IMG/VR virus record: IMGVR_UViG_3300044742_000232
Location: 1-64,000 of that record
Reading direction: 5' to 3' (one strand)
From: a virus
Length of the DNA: 64,000 bases
The position numbers and the translations under genes were made by a program. Of this stretch, positions 49,040 through 57,208 are shown in pieces. Below the pieces are notes generated by a model. The model made no database searches. It saw nothing but the letters and a program-made list of their open reading frames with translations, and was not told the DNA's origin. Position 1 is the first letter of the stretch, and each line of letters begins with the position of its first letter.

Positions 49040-49761
49040 GACAGTTTCCTCTTGAGTGGCCGGAAGGCTTTGCGCGCAAGAAACCTCATGAGCGCCGCAA
49101 GCACAAGTTCCAAACGAAGCTCTACAGGGTTGTTCCTGAGTTCAGAGACTACTTGACTTCAATTGGTTGCACTGATCTGGAAATCAGCTGCAACATTCGC
49201 CAGCCGTTTGGTGAACTGGAGGCGGAACAGGATGACTTTGTAGCCGGACTGATCAATAACTATCTCCAGGAGCATCTGACGGGCAAAATCTATATCCGCA
49301 ACTTTGAGAAATGGATTGCGGATATCACGGAGAAACATAAAGACCGTTATTTGTCTGTTGATCCGGGAGTCGTGGTCCGTTACAAGCGCACGACAAGAAA
49401 GAATGGGCTCTTAGTGAAACGGGATATTGTTTTACCCTGTGACAAATGGCTAAGGGTTAGGGATAATCTGAAAGCCATTCTCGGAACTATCAAACACCTG
49501 GAGAAGATATCCGACTGGGGCGTGCCTGACATCCAGGAGCGCACCTATGAAGCTATCGCCGTGCCTGCCCTACCGGCGCCTCCGTCCTGCTGGGCGATCC
49601 TGGGCATCCCACGAGGCGCTACAGAGGTGGAAATCAACAATGCGTGGCGAGCCAAGGCCAAACAAGTTCACTCTGACGCTAACCCTCTGGTCGGACAGGA
49701 AGCCATGAAAGAAGTGAACGCCGCTCGGGATAAAGCGCTGGAAGAAGTTCGCGCGTTGTGA
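49036..49761 (+). CDS. Phage J-like domain protein
   Basis: 241 residues. N-terminal FPLEWPEGFARKKPHERRKHKFQ is a pattern seen in phage J-domain proteins. The C-terminal 70 residues, SCWAILGIPRGATEVEINNAWRAKAKQVHSDANPL with EVNAARDKALEEV, align with a DnaJ J domain. The catalytic H-P-D is H-S-D here, so stimulation of DnaK may be weak or lost. The middle part is unassigned. Confidence 0.75.
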   Translation: MRQFPLEWPEGFARKKPHERRKHKFQTKLYRVVPEFRDYLTSIGCTDLEISCNIRQPFGELEAEQDDFVAGLINNYLQEHLTGKIYIRNFEKWIADITEKHKDRYLSVDPGVVVRYKRTTRKNGLLVKRDIVLPCDKWLRVRDNLKAILGTIKHLEKISDWGVPDIQERTYEAIAVPALPAPPSCWAILGIPRGATEVEINNAWRAKAKQVHSDANPLVGQEAMKEVNAARDKALEEVRAL

Positions 49762-49773
49762 TAGAAAGAAAGG

Positions 49774-49827
49774 GTGTATGCCAGGGTTGAAGCCGTTTTG
49801 GTCTGGCCGACCGACCTTGGCATACAC
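49774..49827 (+). other. Long intergenic hairpin
   Basis: GTGTATGCCA and TGGCATACAC form a perfect 10-bp stem around a 34-base loop that itself holds GGTC/GACC. It lies between the J-like gene and the next ribosome site (AAAAGGAG), so it could control translation or act as a processing site; no T-run follows. Confidence 0.5.
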
Positions 49828-49842
49828 ATAAAAGGAGAAAGA

Positions 49843-50067
49843 ATGCCGCGCGTTATCAGATACAATAAAAGGTACGCTGAAGAAATGGCAGCGTCGGCTA
49901 GTCCTGAACTGGTGCTGAAGTTTGTCATTCCAATGCCTATTTCAGCTTACCAGGAAATGGCACGACAGGCCCGCGCAAAGAACATCTCTATCGCGGAGTA
50001 TGCAACGTCAATTCTTTCTAACACCATCCAAGTGAGACAAAAAAATGTCACAAAGCATTCCAAATAA
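49843..50067 (+). CDS. Small basic protein, unknown
   Basis: 74 residues from MPRVIRYNKRYAEEMAASAS, with AAAAGGAGAAAGA before ATG. FVIPMPISAYQEMARQARAKNISIAEYA resembles a ribbon-helix-helix-type segment (weak). Overlaps the next gene. Confidence 0.6.
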   Translation: MPRVIRYNKRYAEEMAASASPELVLKFVIPMPISAYQEMARQARAKNISIAEYATSILSNTIQVRQKNVTKHSK

Positions 50068-50260
50068 CATGCTGCCTGAAGCATGCGCTACTCATCATCC
50101 GGTAAGTGGCAAGGCAATCATGATCATTCGCGAGATGCAAGGCTACTTCGGTCTTCCTAATGTGTTTCCTGTGGCTGAGTTCAATGACAAGATGAAAGCC
50201 ACGGATGAAGTCAAGAAAACAATGCTGCGCCGTTCTATGTTTGGATGGGACAAAGAATAA
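50045..50260 (+). CDS. Small protein, unknown
   Basis: 71 residues, MSQSIPNNMLPEACATHHPV. Overlaps the previous gene by 23 bases. No family recognised. Confidence 0.6.
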   Translation: MSQSIPNNMLPEACATHHPVSGKAIMIIREMQGYFGLPNVFPVAEFNDKMKATDEVKKTMLRRSMFGWDKE

Positions 50261-50263
50261 CCA

Positions 50264-50431
50264 ATGGGACATCTCTTATATCAAATCCTAAAAGATATTG
50301 ATGATTATTATAGCATCCTGGATTGGGTTTTGTCACTCGATCTTGCTACGATTTTTTTGATCATTGTTTTGGTCAATTTAGCAGGCGCACTTTTTTACGT
50401 CGGTCGAACAATACATAAGGAGTTTTTATGA
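50264..50431 (+). CDS. 55-residue membrane protein
   Basis: MGHLLYQILKDIDDYYSILD then one transmembrane helix (LATIFLIIVLVNLAGALFYV) and a short basic tail. Its stop overlaps the next ATG (ATGA). The ribosome site is weak. Function unknown. Confidence 0.55.
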   Translation: MGHLLYQILKDIDDYYSILDWVLSLDLATIFLIIVLVNLAGALFYVGRTIHKEFL

Positions 50432-50748
50432 TCCGCATAGCAAACATGTCGGGGTCTCCCAAGTATTTTCATTGGACTTTTGTTGATGCTTCCAAGTTCA
50501 AAAGTATTGAGAAATATATCAAAGATGAAGAATGGGTTTGGGATTGTCAAAATGGCGACGAATGCACAACTTTTTGGGTGATAATAATGAATGATGATAC
50601 TCCTAAGTTTTATAGATCAAAGCATAGCTGGGAATGGGAACGCTATGGACAAGAGGACTCGCATCTGGTAAACATCTTTGACATCATGGAAGTTGGAAGG
50701 GATGATGTGGTAGGATCAGCACGAGAAAACTTGAGGTTTGTGATATGA
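50428..50748 (+). CDS. Unknown protein
   Basis: 106 residues, MIRIANMSGSPKYFHWTFVD, with AAGGAGTTTTT before ATG. Aromatic-rich, predicted beta/alpha (WVWDCQNGDECTTFWVIIMN). Overlaps the next gene by 4 bases. Confidence 0.65.
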   Translation: MIRIANMSGSPKYFHWTFVDASKFKSIEKYIKDEEWVWDCQNGDECTTFWVIIMNDDTPKFYRSKHSWEWERYGQEDSHLVNIFDIMEVGRDDVVGSARENLRFVI

Positions 50749-51032
50749 GTGAAAGACATATTGTTTATCGTGATCGCGTCCAAGAATATTGGATGAACGA
50801 CAAAGATAATAAACATGATACCGCTTTGGTGATTGTCGGGGATCATGTTGAGCCGCCTATCAGTGCTATGGATCAGGTGAAGGTTGTCACTCTGAAGGAT
50901 GGTTCTGAAAGTGTCAAATGCTATCTGGTGGACGTTCTAGAGGACTTAGAGAAGAGTTCCCTGTTGCATTGGACGTTTCAATCTAAAGACAAGGAGGAAA
51001 CGGTAGTTGTTTTGACTCTGCGTCATCACTAA
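50745..51032 (+). CDS. Unknown protein
   Basis: 95 residues, MSERHIVYRDRVQEYWMNDK, mainly beta-strand pattern. No family recognised. Confidence 0.65.
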   Translation: MSERHIVYRDRVQEYWMNDKDNKHDTALVIVGDHVEPPISAMDQVKVVTLKDGSESVKCYLVDVLEDLEKSSLLHWTFQSKDKEETVVVLTLRHH

Positions 51033-51055
51033 ACCAACAACGGGAGTTAGAAATT

Positions 51056-51196
51056 ATGGCTGATCGTGGTGTAAGGCTCGCGCGCATCTTACAAGAAACA
51101 CTTAATGAATGTGTCAGCCATCCAGATAAACGTATTTCTCAGATTTGTGGGCTTCGGCTTTGGTGCTTTCTGTTTGTGCCATCTCTTTTTCTCTGA
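51056..51196 (+). CDS. 46-residue protein, unknown
   Basis: MADRGVRLARILQETLNECV followed by a polar and then hydrophobic Trp/Phe-rich end. GGGAGTTAGAAATT before ATG supports translation. Overlaps the frame at 51105. Confidence 0.45.
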   Translation: MADRGVRLARILQETLNECVSHPDKRISQICGLRLWCFLFVPSLFL

Positions 51197-51305
51197 CGGT
51201 TTCGCATGTTTATGGGCCACCGAAACCAATTTTGTCAGCAGAACAAATGCAATGAACCTTCTGGAGAAAACAGTAGTAAAAGATCGCATTCCTTTGGGAC
51301 ACTGA
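51105..51305 (+). CDS. Small membrane or secreted protein
   Basis: 66 residues, MNVSAIQINVFLRFVGFGFG with a hydrophobic stretch to about residue 38, then a polar end. It fills the gap up to the gene at 51314. Only a weak ribosome site; it may be a chance frame over the 46-residue gene. Confidence 0.4.
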   Translation: MNVSAIQINVFLRFVGFGFGAFCLCHLFFSDGFACLWATETNFVSRTNAMNLLEKTVVKDRIPLGH

Positions 51306-51313
51306 AACTAACT

Positions 51314-51664
51314 ATGGCAAACAATTTACCGAAAAATTTCAAGTTCTCCAGCAAGTTGTTTCTGGAGTGGCGACCTGGATCATTTGAAGAGTTCCCCGAT
51401 GGTGTAAAAGAGGAGCTAGATGATATTGAAAAGTTTGATACCCGATGGAAAGCATTTTATCGTGTTTTTAGACATTACCAAGAAAACGAAGATTATCTAG
51501 TTGATGTTGATGAAATTATCGTGGCAATGAAGAAGCAAGGTTATAGTGCCTATGCTACAATGATGTTTCTGAAACGATTGCGCCGGTTGAACTTGGTGCG
51601 GTTCACGTTTGACGATGAAGCTTTGATGGGGAAGTTGGAGCGAATCAGCTGGCTTCTGAACTGA
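51314..51664 (+). CDS. Unknown protein with winged-helix-like end
   Basis: 116 residues from MANNLPKNFKFSSKLFLEWR. The C-terminal DEIIVAMKKQGYSAYATMMF and RLRRLNLVRFTFDDEALMGK pattern suggests a small helical or winged-helix domain. No family recognised. Confidence 0.65.
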   Translation: MANNLPKNFKFSSKLFLEWRPGSFEEFPDGVKEELDDIEKFDTRWKAFYRVFRHYQENEDYLVDVDEIIVAMKKQGYSAYATMMFLKRLRRLNLVRFTFDDEALMGKLERISWLLN

Positions 51665-51674
51665 GGGTAGAAAA

Positions 51675-52175
51675 ATGGAAGAAACTCTTGAGAATCGCGC
51701 AAAAGAACTTGCAATTCGTGCGCATGGCAATCAGAAACGTAAATACACTGGAGAACCTTATACTGTTCATCTAACCGAAGTTGTAGAAATTATCAAAACC
51801 ATTCCTCACACAAAGGAGATGGTTGCAGCTGCTTGGTTGCATGACACTTTGGAAGATACCGATTTGACATTGAAAGAGCTTGCGGATGAATGTGGTATCA
51901 TCGTAGCAGGGATGGTGAACGCGCTAACCGATTGTTCTAAATCAAATGGAAATCGTAAGAGGAGAAAAGAAATAGATCGTCAGCGCCTTTCTGTATCGTT
52001 ACCGGAAGTCCAAAGTATCAAGCTTGCAGATATTATTTCCAATGCGAGTTCAATTGAAGAACATGATCCAGACTTCGCTGTTGTTTGGTTGAGAGAAAAG
52101 GCACTCATGCTGGAAGTTTTAACTAAGGGCGATAAGACACTAATGGAAAGAGCTAGAAAAGAAGTAGGAAAGTAA
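51675..52175 (+). CDS. HD hydrolase of the SpoT/MESH1 type
   Basis: 166 residues. AKELAIRAHGNQKRKYTGEPYTVHL, AAAWLHDTLEDTDLTLKEL and SIKLADIISNAS are the HD-domain metal motifs of (p)ppGpp hydrolases (H, HD-x3-ED, D). The length fits a stand-alone hydrolase like MESH1. Probable role: degrading (p)ppGpp or a related nucleotide, and so relieving starvation or defence signalling. Substrate not proven. Confidence 0.8.
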   Translation: MEETLENRAKELAIRAHGNQKRKYTGEPYTVHLTEVVEIIKTIPHTKEMVAAAWLHDTLEDTDLTLKELADECGIIVAGMVNALTDCSKSNGNRKRRKEIDRQRLSVSLPEVQSIKLADIISNASSIEEHDPDFAVVWLREKALMLEVLTKGDKTLMERARKEVGK

Positions 52176-52176
52176 G

Positions 52177-52551
52177 ATGATGCGCATCCCATCACAGAAA
52201 GAAGTAGATGAGTTTCGTCATTGGATTAAAATGCATGATGAAGGCGAAAGATTTATAAAAGAACTTATAGCACGTTATGATACATTATTTAATGATCACG
52301 TTCAAGACTTTAAAAGACTTGAAACTAAAGATATGACTCCTGATTTAGACCCGAATGAACAACATATTCGGAGTATCCTTGCTGAAACTGTTCATACAGC
52401 TTTTAGAAAAGGGTGCGATGGCGGCGGTTCGTTTCAAGTGTGGACGGCTATTAGGAACATGGATAATGATCAATGGGGTAATGCAATTGAGTGGATGATT
52501 TATTGTTTGGATGTATCTGGATATGAAATTAAACAGAAGAAAAAGAAGTGA
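52177..52551 (+). CDS. Unknown protein
   Basis: 124 residues starting MMRIPSQKEVDEFRHWIKMH, helical, with NMDNDQWGNAIEWMIYCLD near the end and a Lys tail. Right after the HD hydrolase. No family recognised. Confidence 0.65.
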   Translation: MMRIPSQKEVDEFRHWIKMHDEGERFIKELIARYDTLFNDHVQDFKRLETKDMTPDLDPNEQHIRSILAETVHTAFRKGCDGGGSFQVWTAIRNMDNDQWGNAIEWMIYCLDVSGYEIKQKKKK

Positions 52552-52775
52552 AACGTTATTTTCTCACTATTTTGTTAGGCTTAGCAGTGGGATTGTATTT
52601 TGGGATGAACAAATACTGTCATTCTCTTGCTTACAGTAATATGTATCGCCCCTATAATCTACATCGTCCGCCGCAGGGATTGGAGTATCGGTTTGATGTG
52701 GACCTGGAAACGAGATGGCACCTGCTCCATGGGTGTCAGGCAAGAATGACAGGCGAGTATGTGAAGATTAACTAG
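52548..52775 (+). CDS. Small exported or membrane-anchored protein
   Basis: 75 residues, GTG start overlapping the previous stop. KRYFLTILLGLAVGLYFG is an N-terminal membrane segment; the rest is polar and Tyr/Arg-rich. It ends tail-to-tail with the minus-strand gene at 52772 (4-base overlap). Confidence 0.6.
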   Translation: MKRYFLTILLGLAVGLYFGMNKYCHSLAYSNMYRPYNLHRPPQGLEYRFDVDLETRWHLLHGCQARMTGEYVKIN

Positions 52776-53290
52776 AAAGCGTTGATGCGGAAGTTATTAT
52801 AAACGAATGTGGCTTCGGAAGTGATGAAAGAAACATCGGGTGCTGTGCTTTCAAAAACCATCTGAGAAAGTGAGATTGGAAAGGCATCAATTAGCAAGCA
52901 CTCAAACTTTGGAATCTTTGTTGAGTCTAGAATCATAATTGAAATATCTGATTTGATACCATGTCCTGAAGCTTTGGGCTGGTTTTTTATTTCTCTATAT
53001 TCGCTCCAGTCTTCGGGGAATCCTAGTTGCCGTATCCAGTTGTAAATTTCAAGATAGTTCTGCAACACTTCGTCCACCTTGAATGTAACAACAAGCTGGT
53101 CAAAAATAATGTGATCGCCAGCATGAGGGATAACAACAAATGGATTTTCATAGGCAGCTGGATTTAGTGTCATCGCTGGCACATTAACTTTCTGCGCGAA
53201 GAAGTTTATAGATGGACATTTTTTGATGCTGAAAATAAAGTTCAGCGGGCTTAGAAAGTTTGGCGAAAGCGGTTGTGTATCTAAAATCAT
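52772..53290 (-). CDS. T4-like tail/baseplate-associated virion protein
   Basis: 172 residues from MILDTQPLSPNFLSPLNFIF. CPSINFFAQKVNVPAMTLNP, HAGDHIIFDQLVVTFKVDE, NYLEIYNWIRQLGFPEDWSEY, SDISIMILDSTKIPKFECLL and DAFPISLSQMVFESTAPDV match a structural family of marine and alphaproteobacterial T4-like phages (tail-tube-like). A CTAAATA late motif lies 48 bases upstream. It is isolated among early plus-strand genes. Confidence 0.7.
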   Translation of the reverse strand: MILDTQPLSPNFLSPLNFIFSIKKCPSINFFAQKVNVPAMTLNPAAYENPFVVIPHAGDHIIFDQLVVTFKVDEVLQNYLEIYNWIRQLGFPEDWSEYREIKNQPKASGHGIKSDISIMILDSTKIPKFECLLIDAFPISLSQMVFESTAPDVSFITSEATFVYNNFRINAF

Positions 53291-53308
53291 GAACAATGAA
53301 ATCCTCTG

Positions 53309-53337
53309 TTGACAGGAAGTGCTGAATCCTGTATTAC
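53309..53337 (+). promoter_or_regulatory. Host-type promoter
   Basis: TTGACA, 17 bases, TATTAC on the plus strand, 50 bases before ATG 53387. It abuts the minus-strand late motif, so early and late transcription diverge here. Confidence 0.55.
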
Positions 53338-53344
53338 TATTTAG
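53338..53344 (-). promoter_or_regulatory. Late promoter motif CTAAATA
   Basis: Lies 48 bases before the tail-protein start at 53290. Same motif and spacing as at the capsid genes. Confidence 0.55.
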
Positions 53345-53386
53345 TAAGCTGAGCCTACCAAAAACCGAGAAGGGGAAACAAAGGAA

Positions 53387-53575
53387 ATGGCAGCAGCACC
53401 AAAAACAAACCAAGTCATAACAGCATTTGAAGCCATTGAAATTGTCCAAGAACAACTGGATTACGTTATTCTGAGGCTTGCTAGTATGCGCGATGAGGCT
53501 TGTTTGAAAAGGGTTGAAAGCTCCCATCTCACGATCAAAAATCTCCTACAAGACCTGAGAGAAGCTGGAAGATGA
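53387..53575 (+). CDS. Small helical protein, unknown
   Basis: 62 residues, MAAAPKTNQVITAFEAIEIV, helical. GGAAACAAAGGAA precedes ATG. No family recognised. Confidence 0.65.
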   Translation: MAAAPKTNQVITAFEAIEIVQEQLDYVILRLASMRDEACLKRVESSHLTIKNLLQDLREAGR

Positions 53576-53847
53576 ATATATTTTGGAAGAAGATTCATAA
53601 GGTGAAGATTGATTTTACTCCCCAAGAAGGAATCACTCCTCTTCTCGTGGCCAAAATTATGAAATGGTGGGTAACTTGTAACATTTGGAATGGAGCCATG
53701 TTTGATGTTGCTTCTTATAGTCATCTTATAGAAGAGATTCCCAATGAGCAGTTCCCTCATTTGACATTTTATGATGTGGAATATGATGAGCATAGGGTAA
53801 TTTTCAGGCGACGTAACTATAAACAAACAGAATGGAAGCCAAGGTAA
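53572..53847 (+). CDS. Small protein, unknown
   Basis: 91 residues, MNIFWKKIHKVKIDFTPQEG, aromatic-rich, overlapping both neighbours. No family recognised. Confidence 0.65.
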   Translation: MNIFWKKIHKVKIDFTPQEGITPLLVAKIMKWWVTCNIWNGAMFDVASYSHLIEEIPNEQFPHLTFYDVEYDEHRVIFRRRNYKQTEWKPR

Positions 53848-54386
53848 AAACGATGCCCTTCAATCATCCAGTTCCGTCTTTGAAGTATGTTACATTTCTC
53901 GATGCTTTTGAGGAAATGGTTACTCAGAAGCAAAAAGAAATCAATGACATGAGAGAAATGGAACAGGTCTATAGTATCTGTTCCAACGCTCTCAACTTTT
54001 CGGAAATCAGTGTTCCCGTAAAAGTTATTTGGGGTCCAGGTTGGATTCGGATGCAATCTAATCTTACCAAAGAGACTTGCATTGATACATATAAATTTCT
54101 TCGGGAAATCATAACTACACGATTATTTGAAGCTGGACTTATTGGTTCAGATAAGATTCCTGAAGCACGTTTTGCAACTTATCTAATCTTTTTCACTTGG
54201 CGCATCGAGAGAAAAGGAAAGATGCGCCCAGTGGAAGTTGATTTGCGTCTAGAGATTCCTTATGCATATCGTGATAAAGTAGGCGCTTCAAAATATATTG
54301 ATATAACAACTCGGGAAGAAACTAATAGATATACGATTCCAAGGTTTCGCTGCACAGAACCAGGATATGAGCATGAGTGGGAATAA
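53832..54386 (+). CDS. Unknown protein
   Basis: 184 residues, MEAKVKTMPFNHPVPSLKYV (a second ATG at 53853 is possible). FEEMVTQKQKEINDMREMEQ is a helix, then VPVKVIWGPGWIRMQ and a beta-rich end with RKGKMRPVEVDLRLEIPY. No family recognised. Confidence 0.65.
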   Translation: MEAKVKTMPFNHPVPSLKYVTFLDAFEEMVTQKQKEINDMREMEQVYSICSNALNFSEISVPVKVIWGPGWIRMQSNLTKETCIDTYKFLREIITTRLFEAGLIGSDKIPEARFATYLIFFTWRIERKGKMRPVEVDLRLEIPYAYRDKVGASKYIDITTREETNRYTIPRFRCTEPGYEHEWE

Positions 54387-54837
54387 CACAGCTATCTTTG
54401 AGATTACGTCTGACATAGCAGAATTTTTTTCTGTTATGACTGTGTTATTAGCAAAATTTATACATATAGAACATTTGATTGAAGACCATCCTAATGCAAA
54501 TTTATTGATTTCTGGAGAAAGAGCTTTATTACTTCATAACAAACTTACGCATGCTTGGAAACAATATAATAAAATAATATGTCACAAAGATAAAGATGCT
54601 TATGATCTTATCCGTCATCTTCATAAAAAAGTGAAGGAGATAAATTCTGTTATTTCATTAGCTCAAGTAACTTATAGACCAATAACAAAAAATACATCCA
54701 TTATAAAAATACGACTCAAAATAAGATTTATTCATCAGCTACAAAAATTGGTAGGAGAAGTGCCTGATTTTGAGAGTATTGAAAAAGAAGTTATGGATTA
54801 TATGGATTCTTTGGCACGAATGACTCGCACGCCTTAG
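54367..54837 (+). CDS. Helical protein, unknown
   Basis: 156 residues, MSMSGNNTAIFEITSDIAEF, all-helical pattern. The stop overlaps tail-to-tail with the tail gene at 54834. More AT-rich than its neighbours. No family recognised. Confidence 0.65.
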   Translation: MSMSGNNTAIFEITSDIAEFFSVMTVLLAKFIHIEHLIEDHPNANLLISGERALLLHNKLTHAWKQYNKIICHKDKDAYDLIRHLHKKVKEINSVISLAQVTYRPITKNTSIIKIRLKIRFIHQLQKLVGEVPDFESIEKEVMDYMDSLARMTRTP

Positions 54838-56333
54838 GACCAAGTAATATAAATGGCGCCATTACCTCCAGGCTGGCCGCCACCGTTGCCCTGGCCTCTT
54901 GCGCCAACAACAATGGTTACGTTTCCACTTGGACCGCTACCACCAAGATAACGGATTTTTGCATAACCTCCAGAACCCCCAGAACCACCAGTTACTAGAA
55001 TAGGCTCAAACTCAGTTCCTAAGTTTGCAAAATGTCCCCCGCCGCCGCCTCCAGGTTCAGAACCTTCCCGAGTTATTGGACCACCAGCACCACCAGAAGC
55101 AGGTGCATTTCCTCCGACACCTAAAACGGTGCCTGTATATCCGACGATATTTACATCACCGCCTGAAGCATTTCCGCCGAGTCCATTTACACCATCTCCA
55201 TCATCAGTTCCCCCGGTGCCTTTTTTTCCACCTCTTGCAAAGATAGCGTTATTGAAAGAAGAATTACCTCCATCTTGGCCATCGTTTTGCGTAGCGGCGG
55301 AATCACCACCTCCTCCACCCCCGCCCCAAAGCTCAATTTGTAAAACCTTGTAATTGGTTGGAATACGGAATGTATAAGTCCCTGGAGTCGTATAGCGTCC
55401 ATCTGCAACTTCAGGCGTTATGGCTGTTATGCTGACATTTGCAACATGGAGATAATTACTCCATCCAGCAAATACTTTCATTGTTGTTCCATTCTCCATC
55501 CCAATCGGATAAAGCTTTGTTGTTTGAGATTGGTTAGCAATATAGAGTTTTGGATTGACAACAAATCCAGCATTAGTATCTAGAGTGATATTGGTGTTTG
55601 CAAGAATGATACCTAGATTAACTGTGAGGACAGCGGATGTTTTAGCATCTGTATAAACTTCGTTAGCATCAACACTTAGATTGATAGTTGGAAGATAATC
55701 AACTATTGTTTGATAAGAATTAGATACAGTATTTAGAGGAATATTAGAAACATAGCCATAAGTGGGATGACCATGCACCATAATAAGACAGTTTGATAAA
55801 GCAAGAGCGGAAAGGTTAGCAACAACTTGGAGAACAACAGATTGATTATACTGGGAAGCTTCTTCTGGATTGGTGTTGGCTTTGTCAAAAACAAACTTAT
55901 CGGGTAGGCTAATCTTTCCAGGATGCGCGCTGTTGATCTGCCAAAACTGGAGTTCCCGAGTGTTGACTAAAGACACACTTTCGGCTGGATTGAAAGTGAA
56001 GATCAAACTTTCCGAAAGAGAAAACAGGGAGTTGGAAGCTGGAGAGCCGAAGTGTTTGCCCTGGAAATATTTTAGATTATCAAAGCTTCTGTTGAACGTA
56101 TTCGCGAAAACTGTTGCCTTCAGAGTGTCTATCTGAAAGAATTGAGCCGCATCATAATCAGAAAAGAAGTCTTGAGCAAAGCCGCAATTGAAGTTATGAT
56201 AAAGAGAATTTTCAACTTCTTGGGCGAGCTTGTTGAAACCGATAACATAGATTTTATTATGAGGAGTGTCTATGTAAATCCAGGGACACGTTTCTACAGC
56301 AAGATCGTTTACAATATGAAAATTATTTGCCAA
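54834..56333 (-). CDS. Glycine-rich tail adhesin-like protein
   Basis: 499 residues, TTG start 6 bases after AGGA. The first about 310 residues are beta-rich with Ig-like character (TDAKTSAVLTVNLGIILANT). From residue about 313 it becomes a Gly-rich domain opening PGTYTFRIPTNYKVLQIELWGGGGGGGDS and ending GQPGGNGAIYITWS, with several poly-Gly runs. Gly-rich C-terminal domains of this kind occur on tail-fibre tips and collars (compare polyglycine gp38 adhesins). Host binding is inferred. Confidence 0.7.
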   Translation of the reverse strand: MANNFHIVNDLAVETCPWIYIDTPHNKIYVIGFNKLAQEVENSLYHNFNCGFAQDFFSDYDAAQFFQIDTLKATVFANTFNRSFDNLKYFQGKHFGSPASNSLFSLSESLIFTFNPAESVSLVNTRELQFWQINSAHPGKISLPDKFVFDKANTNPEEASQYNQSVVLQVVANLSALALSNCLIMVHGHPTYGYVSNIPLNTVSNSYQTIVDYLPTINLSVDANEVYTDAKTSAVLTVNLGIILANTNITLDTNAGFVVNPKLYIANQSQTTKLYPIGMENGTTMKVFAGWSNYLHVANVSITAITPEVADGRYTTPGTYTFRIPTNYKVLQIELWGGGGGGGDSAATQNDGQDGGNSSFNNAIFARGGKKGTGGTDDGDGVNGLGGNASGGDVNIVGYTGTVLGVGGNAPASGGAGGPITREGSEPGGGGGGHFANLGTEFEPILVTGGSGGSGGYAKIRYLGGSGPSGNVTIVVGARGQGNGGGQPGGNGAIYITWS

Positions 56334-56336
56334 ATA

Positions 56337-56420
56337 TTATCCTGAGTTAGTGAGTATGAATACGCCTGCTATTGCTGCTAAAAGACCACATAAAAATCCA
56401 ATGATAAAAATAACTTCCAT
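56337..56420 (-). CDS. 27-residue membrane peptide
   Basis: MEVIFIIGFLCGLLAAIAGV plus FILTNSG: a single transmembrane helix. ACGGA lies before ATG, and its last codons carry the AGGA ribosome site of the tail gene downstream. Same size as the peptide at 32936-33019. Function unknown. Confidence 0.5.
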   Translation of the reverse strand: MEVIFIIGFLCGLLAAIAGVFILTNSG

Positions 56421-56449
56421 TGTTTTGATCCGTGTTTTTCTTGGTTTTG

Positions 56450-56456
56450 TATTTAG
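56450..56456 (-). promoter_or_regulatory. Late promoter motif CTAAATA
   Basis: 30 bases before the 27-residue peptide and 117 before the Gly-rich tail gene; the two are probably one late transcript. Confidence 0.5.
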
Positions 56457-56458
56457 AC

Positions 56459-56513
56459 GTGGGTTCCTCAACTAAAAATCACGAGGGAGGCGCTTTTTTA
56501 GTCCGTCACCCAC
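56459..56513. other. Interrupted long hairpin
   Basis: GTGGGT/ACCCAC encloses ACTAAAAA/TTTTTAGT with a 16-base loop, just upstream of the late motif. It could end transcription from the gene at 56531, or act in both directions. Confidence 0.4.
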
Positions 56514-56530
56514 AAACCGGAAAGGTTGTT

Positions 56531-57046
56531 TTAGAATTCTGTTCTTGATAGAGTTTGCTGTTGCAGTGAACCCATGGAACGATGCTTACAGCCCATCGCC
56601 ACACAATGCTCCTTCATACCGGCAGCAAGACTATACTTCTTTGCAAGATGCGTGTTGCTCTTGTCAATGAAGCATTTGCCATCCCGATTTCCAGATGTAT
56701 TCGTTGAAATATTTCCGCAGTCAAAAATCTCAGGCGACAGCGGAACACCTTTGCCTTCTACTGCCTGCGGAGGATACCAGAAGCCGGTAGTTCTGTCATA
56801 GTAGTAGGTATATGCGCCGTTGACTTTGACCTTGGCAACGATTTGAGTTTTTGCTGCCTTGGCGATTTGGTCTTCTACGATGCATTGCTTTTGATAGTTC
56901 TCGTTATTATTCAAGCCAGCAATAAGTTTAGAAAGATATTGATCGTGTTGAGTAGAGCGAACATTTGACGATTGTTGATGAATCAATAACTCCTCAACAA
57001 TTTTCTGCCAATCCTTTGGGAGCATTTTCTTTGAAGTGAAGACCAT
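56531..57046 (-). CDS. Unknown protein
   Basis: 171 residues, MVFTSKKMLPKDWQKIVEEL, with GGAGAAAAGAT before ATG. The middle VNGAYTYYYDRTTGFWYPPQ is Tyr-rich; the C-terminal half has four Cys and KHRSMGSLQQQTLS. No signal peptide. No family recognised. Confidence 0.6.
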   Translation of the reverse strand: MVFTSKKMLPKDWQKIVEELLIHQQSSNVRSTQHDQYLSKLIAGLNNNENYQKQCIVEDQIAKAAKTQIVAKVKVNGAYTYYYDRTTGFWYPPQAVEGKGVPLSPEIFDCGNISTNTSGNRDGKCFIDKSNTHLAKKYSLAAGMKEHCVAMGCKHRSMGSLQQQTLSRTEF

Positions 57047-57091
57047 ATCTTTTCTCCGTTGTTGGGTGGGTAGGCTTTCTAAGATGGATGC

Positions 57092-57119
57092 TTTGTAACA
57101 TGACTATACTGTAATGTCA
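57092..57119 (-). promoter_or_regulatory. Possible host-type promoter
   Basis: TTGACA, 16 bases, TTACAA on the minus strand, about 45 bases upstream of the gene at 57046. The -10 match is weak. Confidence 0.4.
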
Positions 57120-57141
57120 ATTGGAAATATTGATGGGTATT

Positions 57142-57172
57142 AAAAAAAATGGCGGCCTGATAAAAGACCGCC
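57142..57172 (-). terminator. Intrinsic terminator
   Basis: Minus strand GGCGGTC-TTTTATCA-GGCCGCC followed by A and eight T. It ends the transcript of the secreted protein gene at 57209. Confidence 0.8.
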
Positions 57173-57208
57173 GAGTTTGGGGCAAAACTTTGGGAGTTGT
57201 TTTCTCTC

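Noticed and set aside
55025-55353. His/Pro-rich plus-strand frames
   Set aside because: They are the reverse complement of the glycine-rich coding region; the composition is a by-product of GGN codons.
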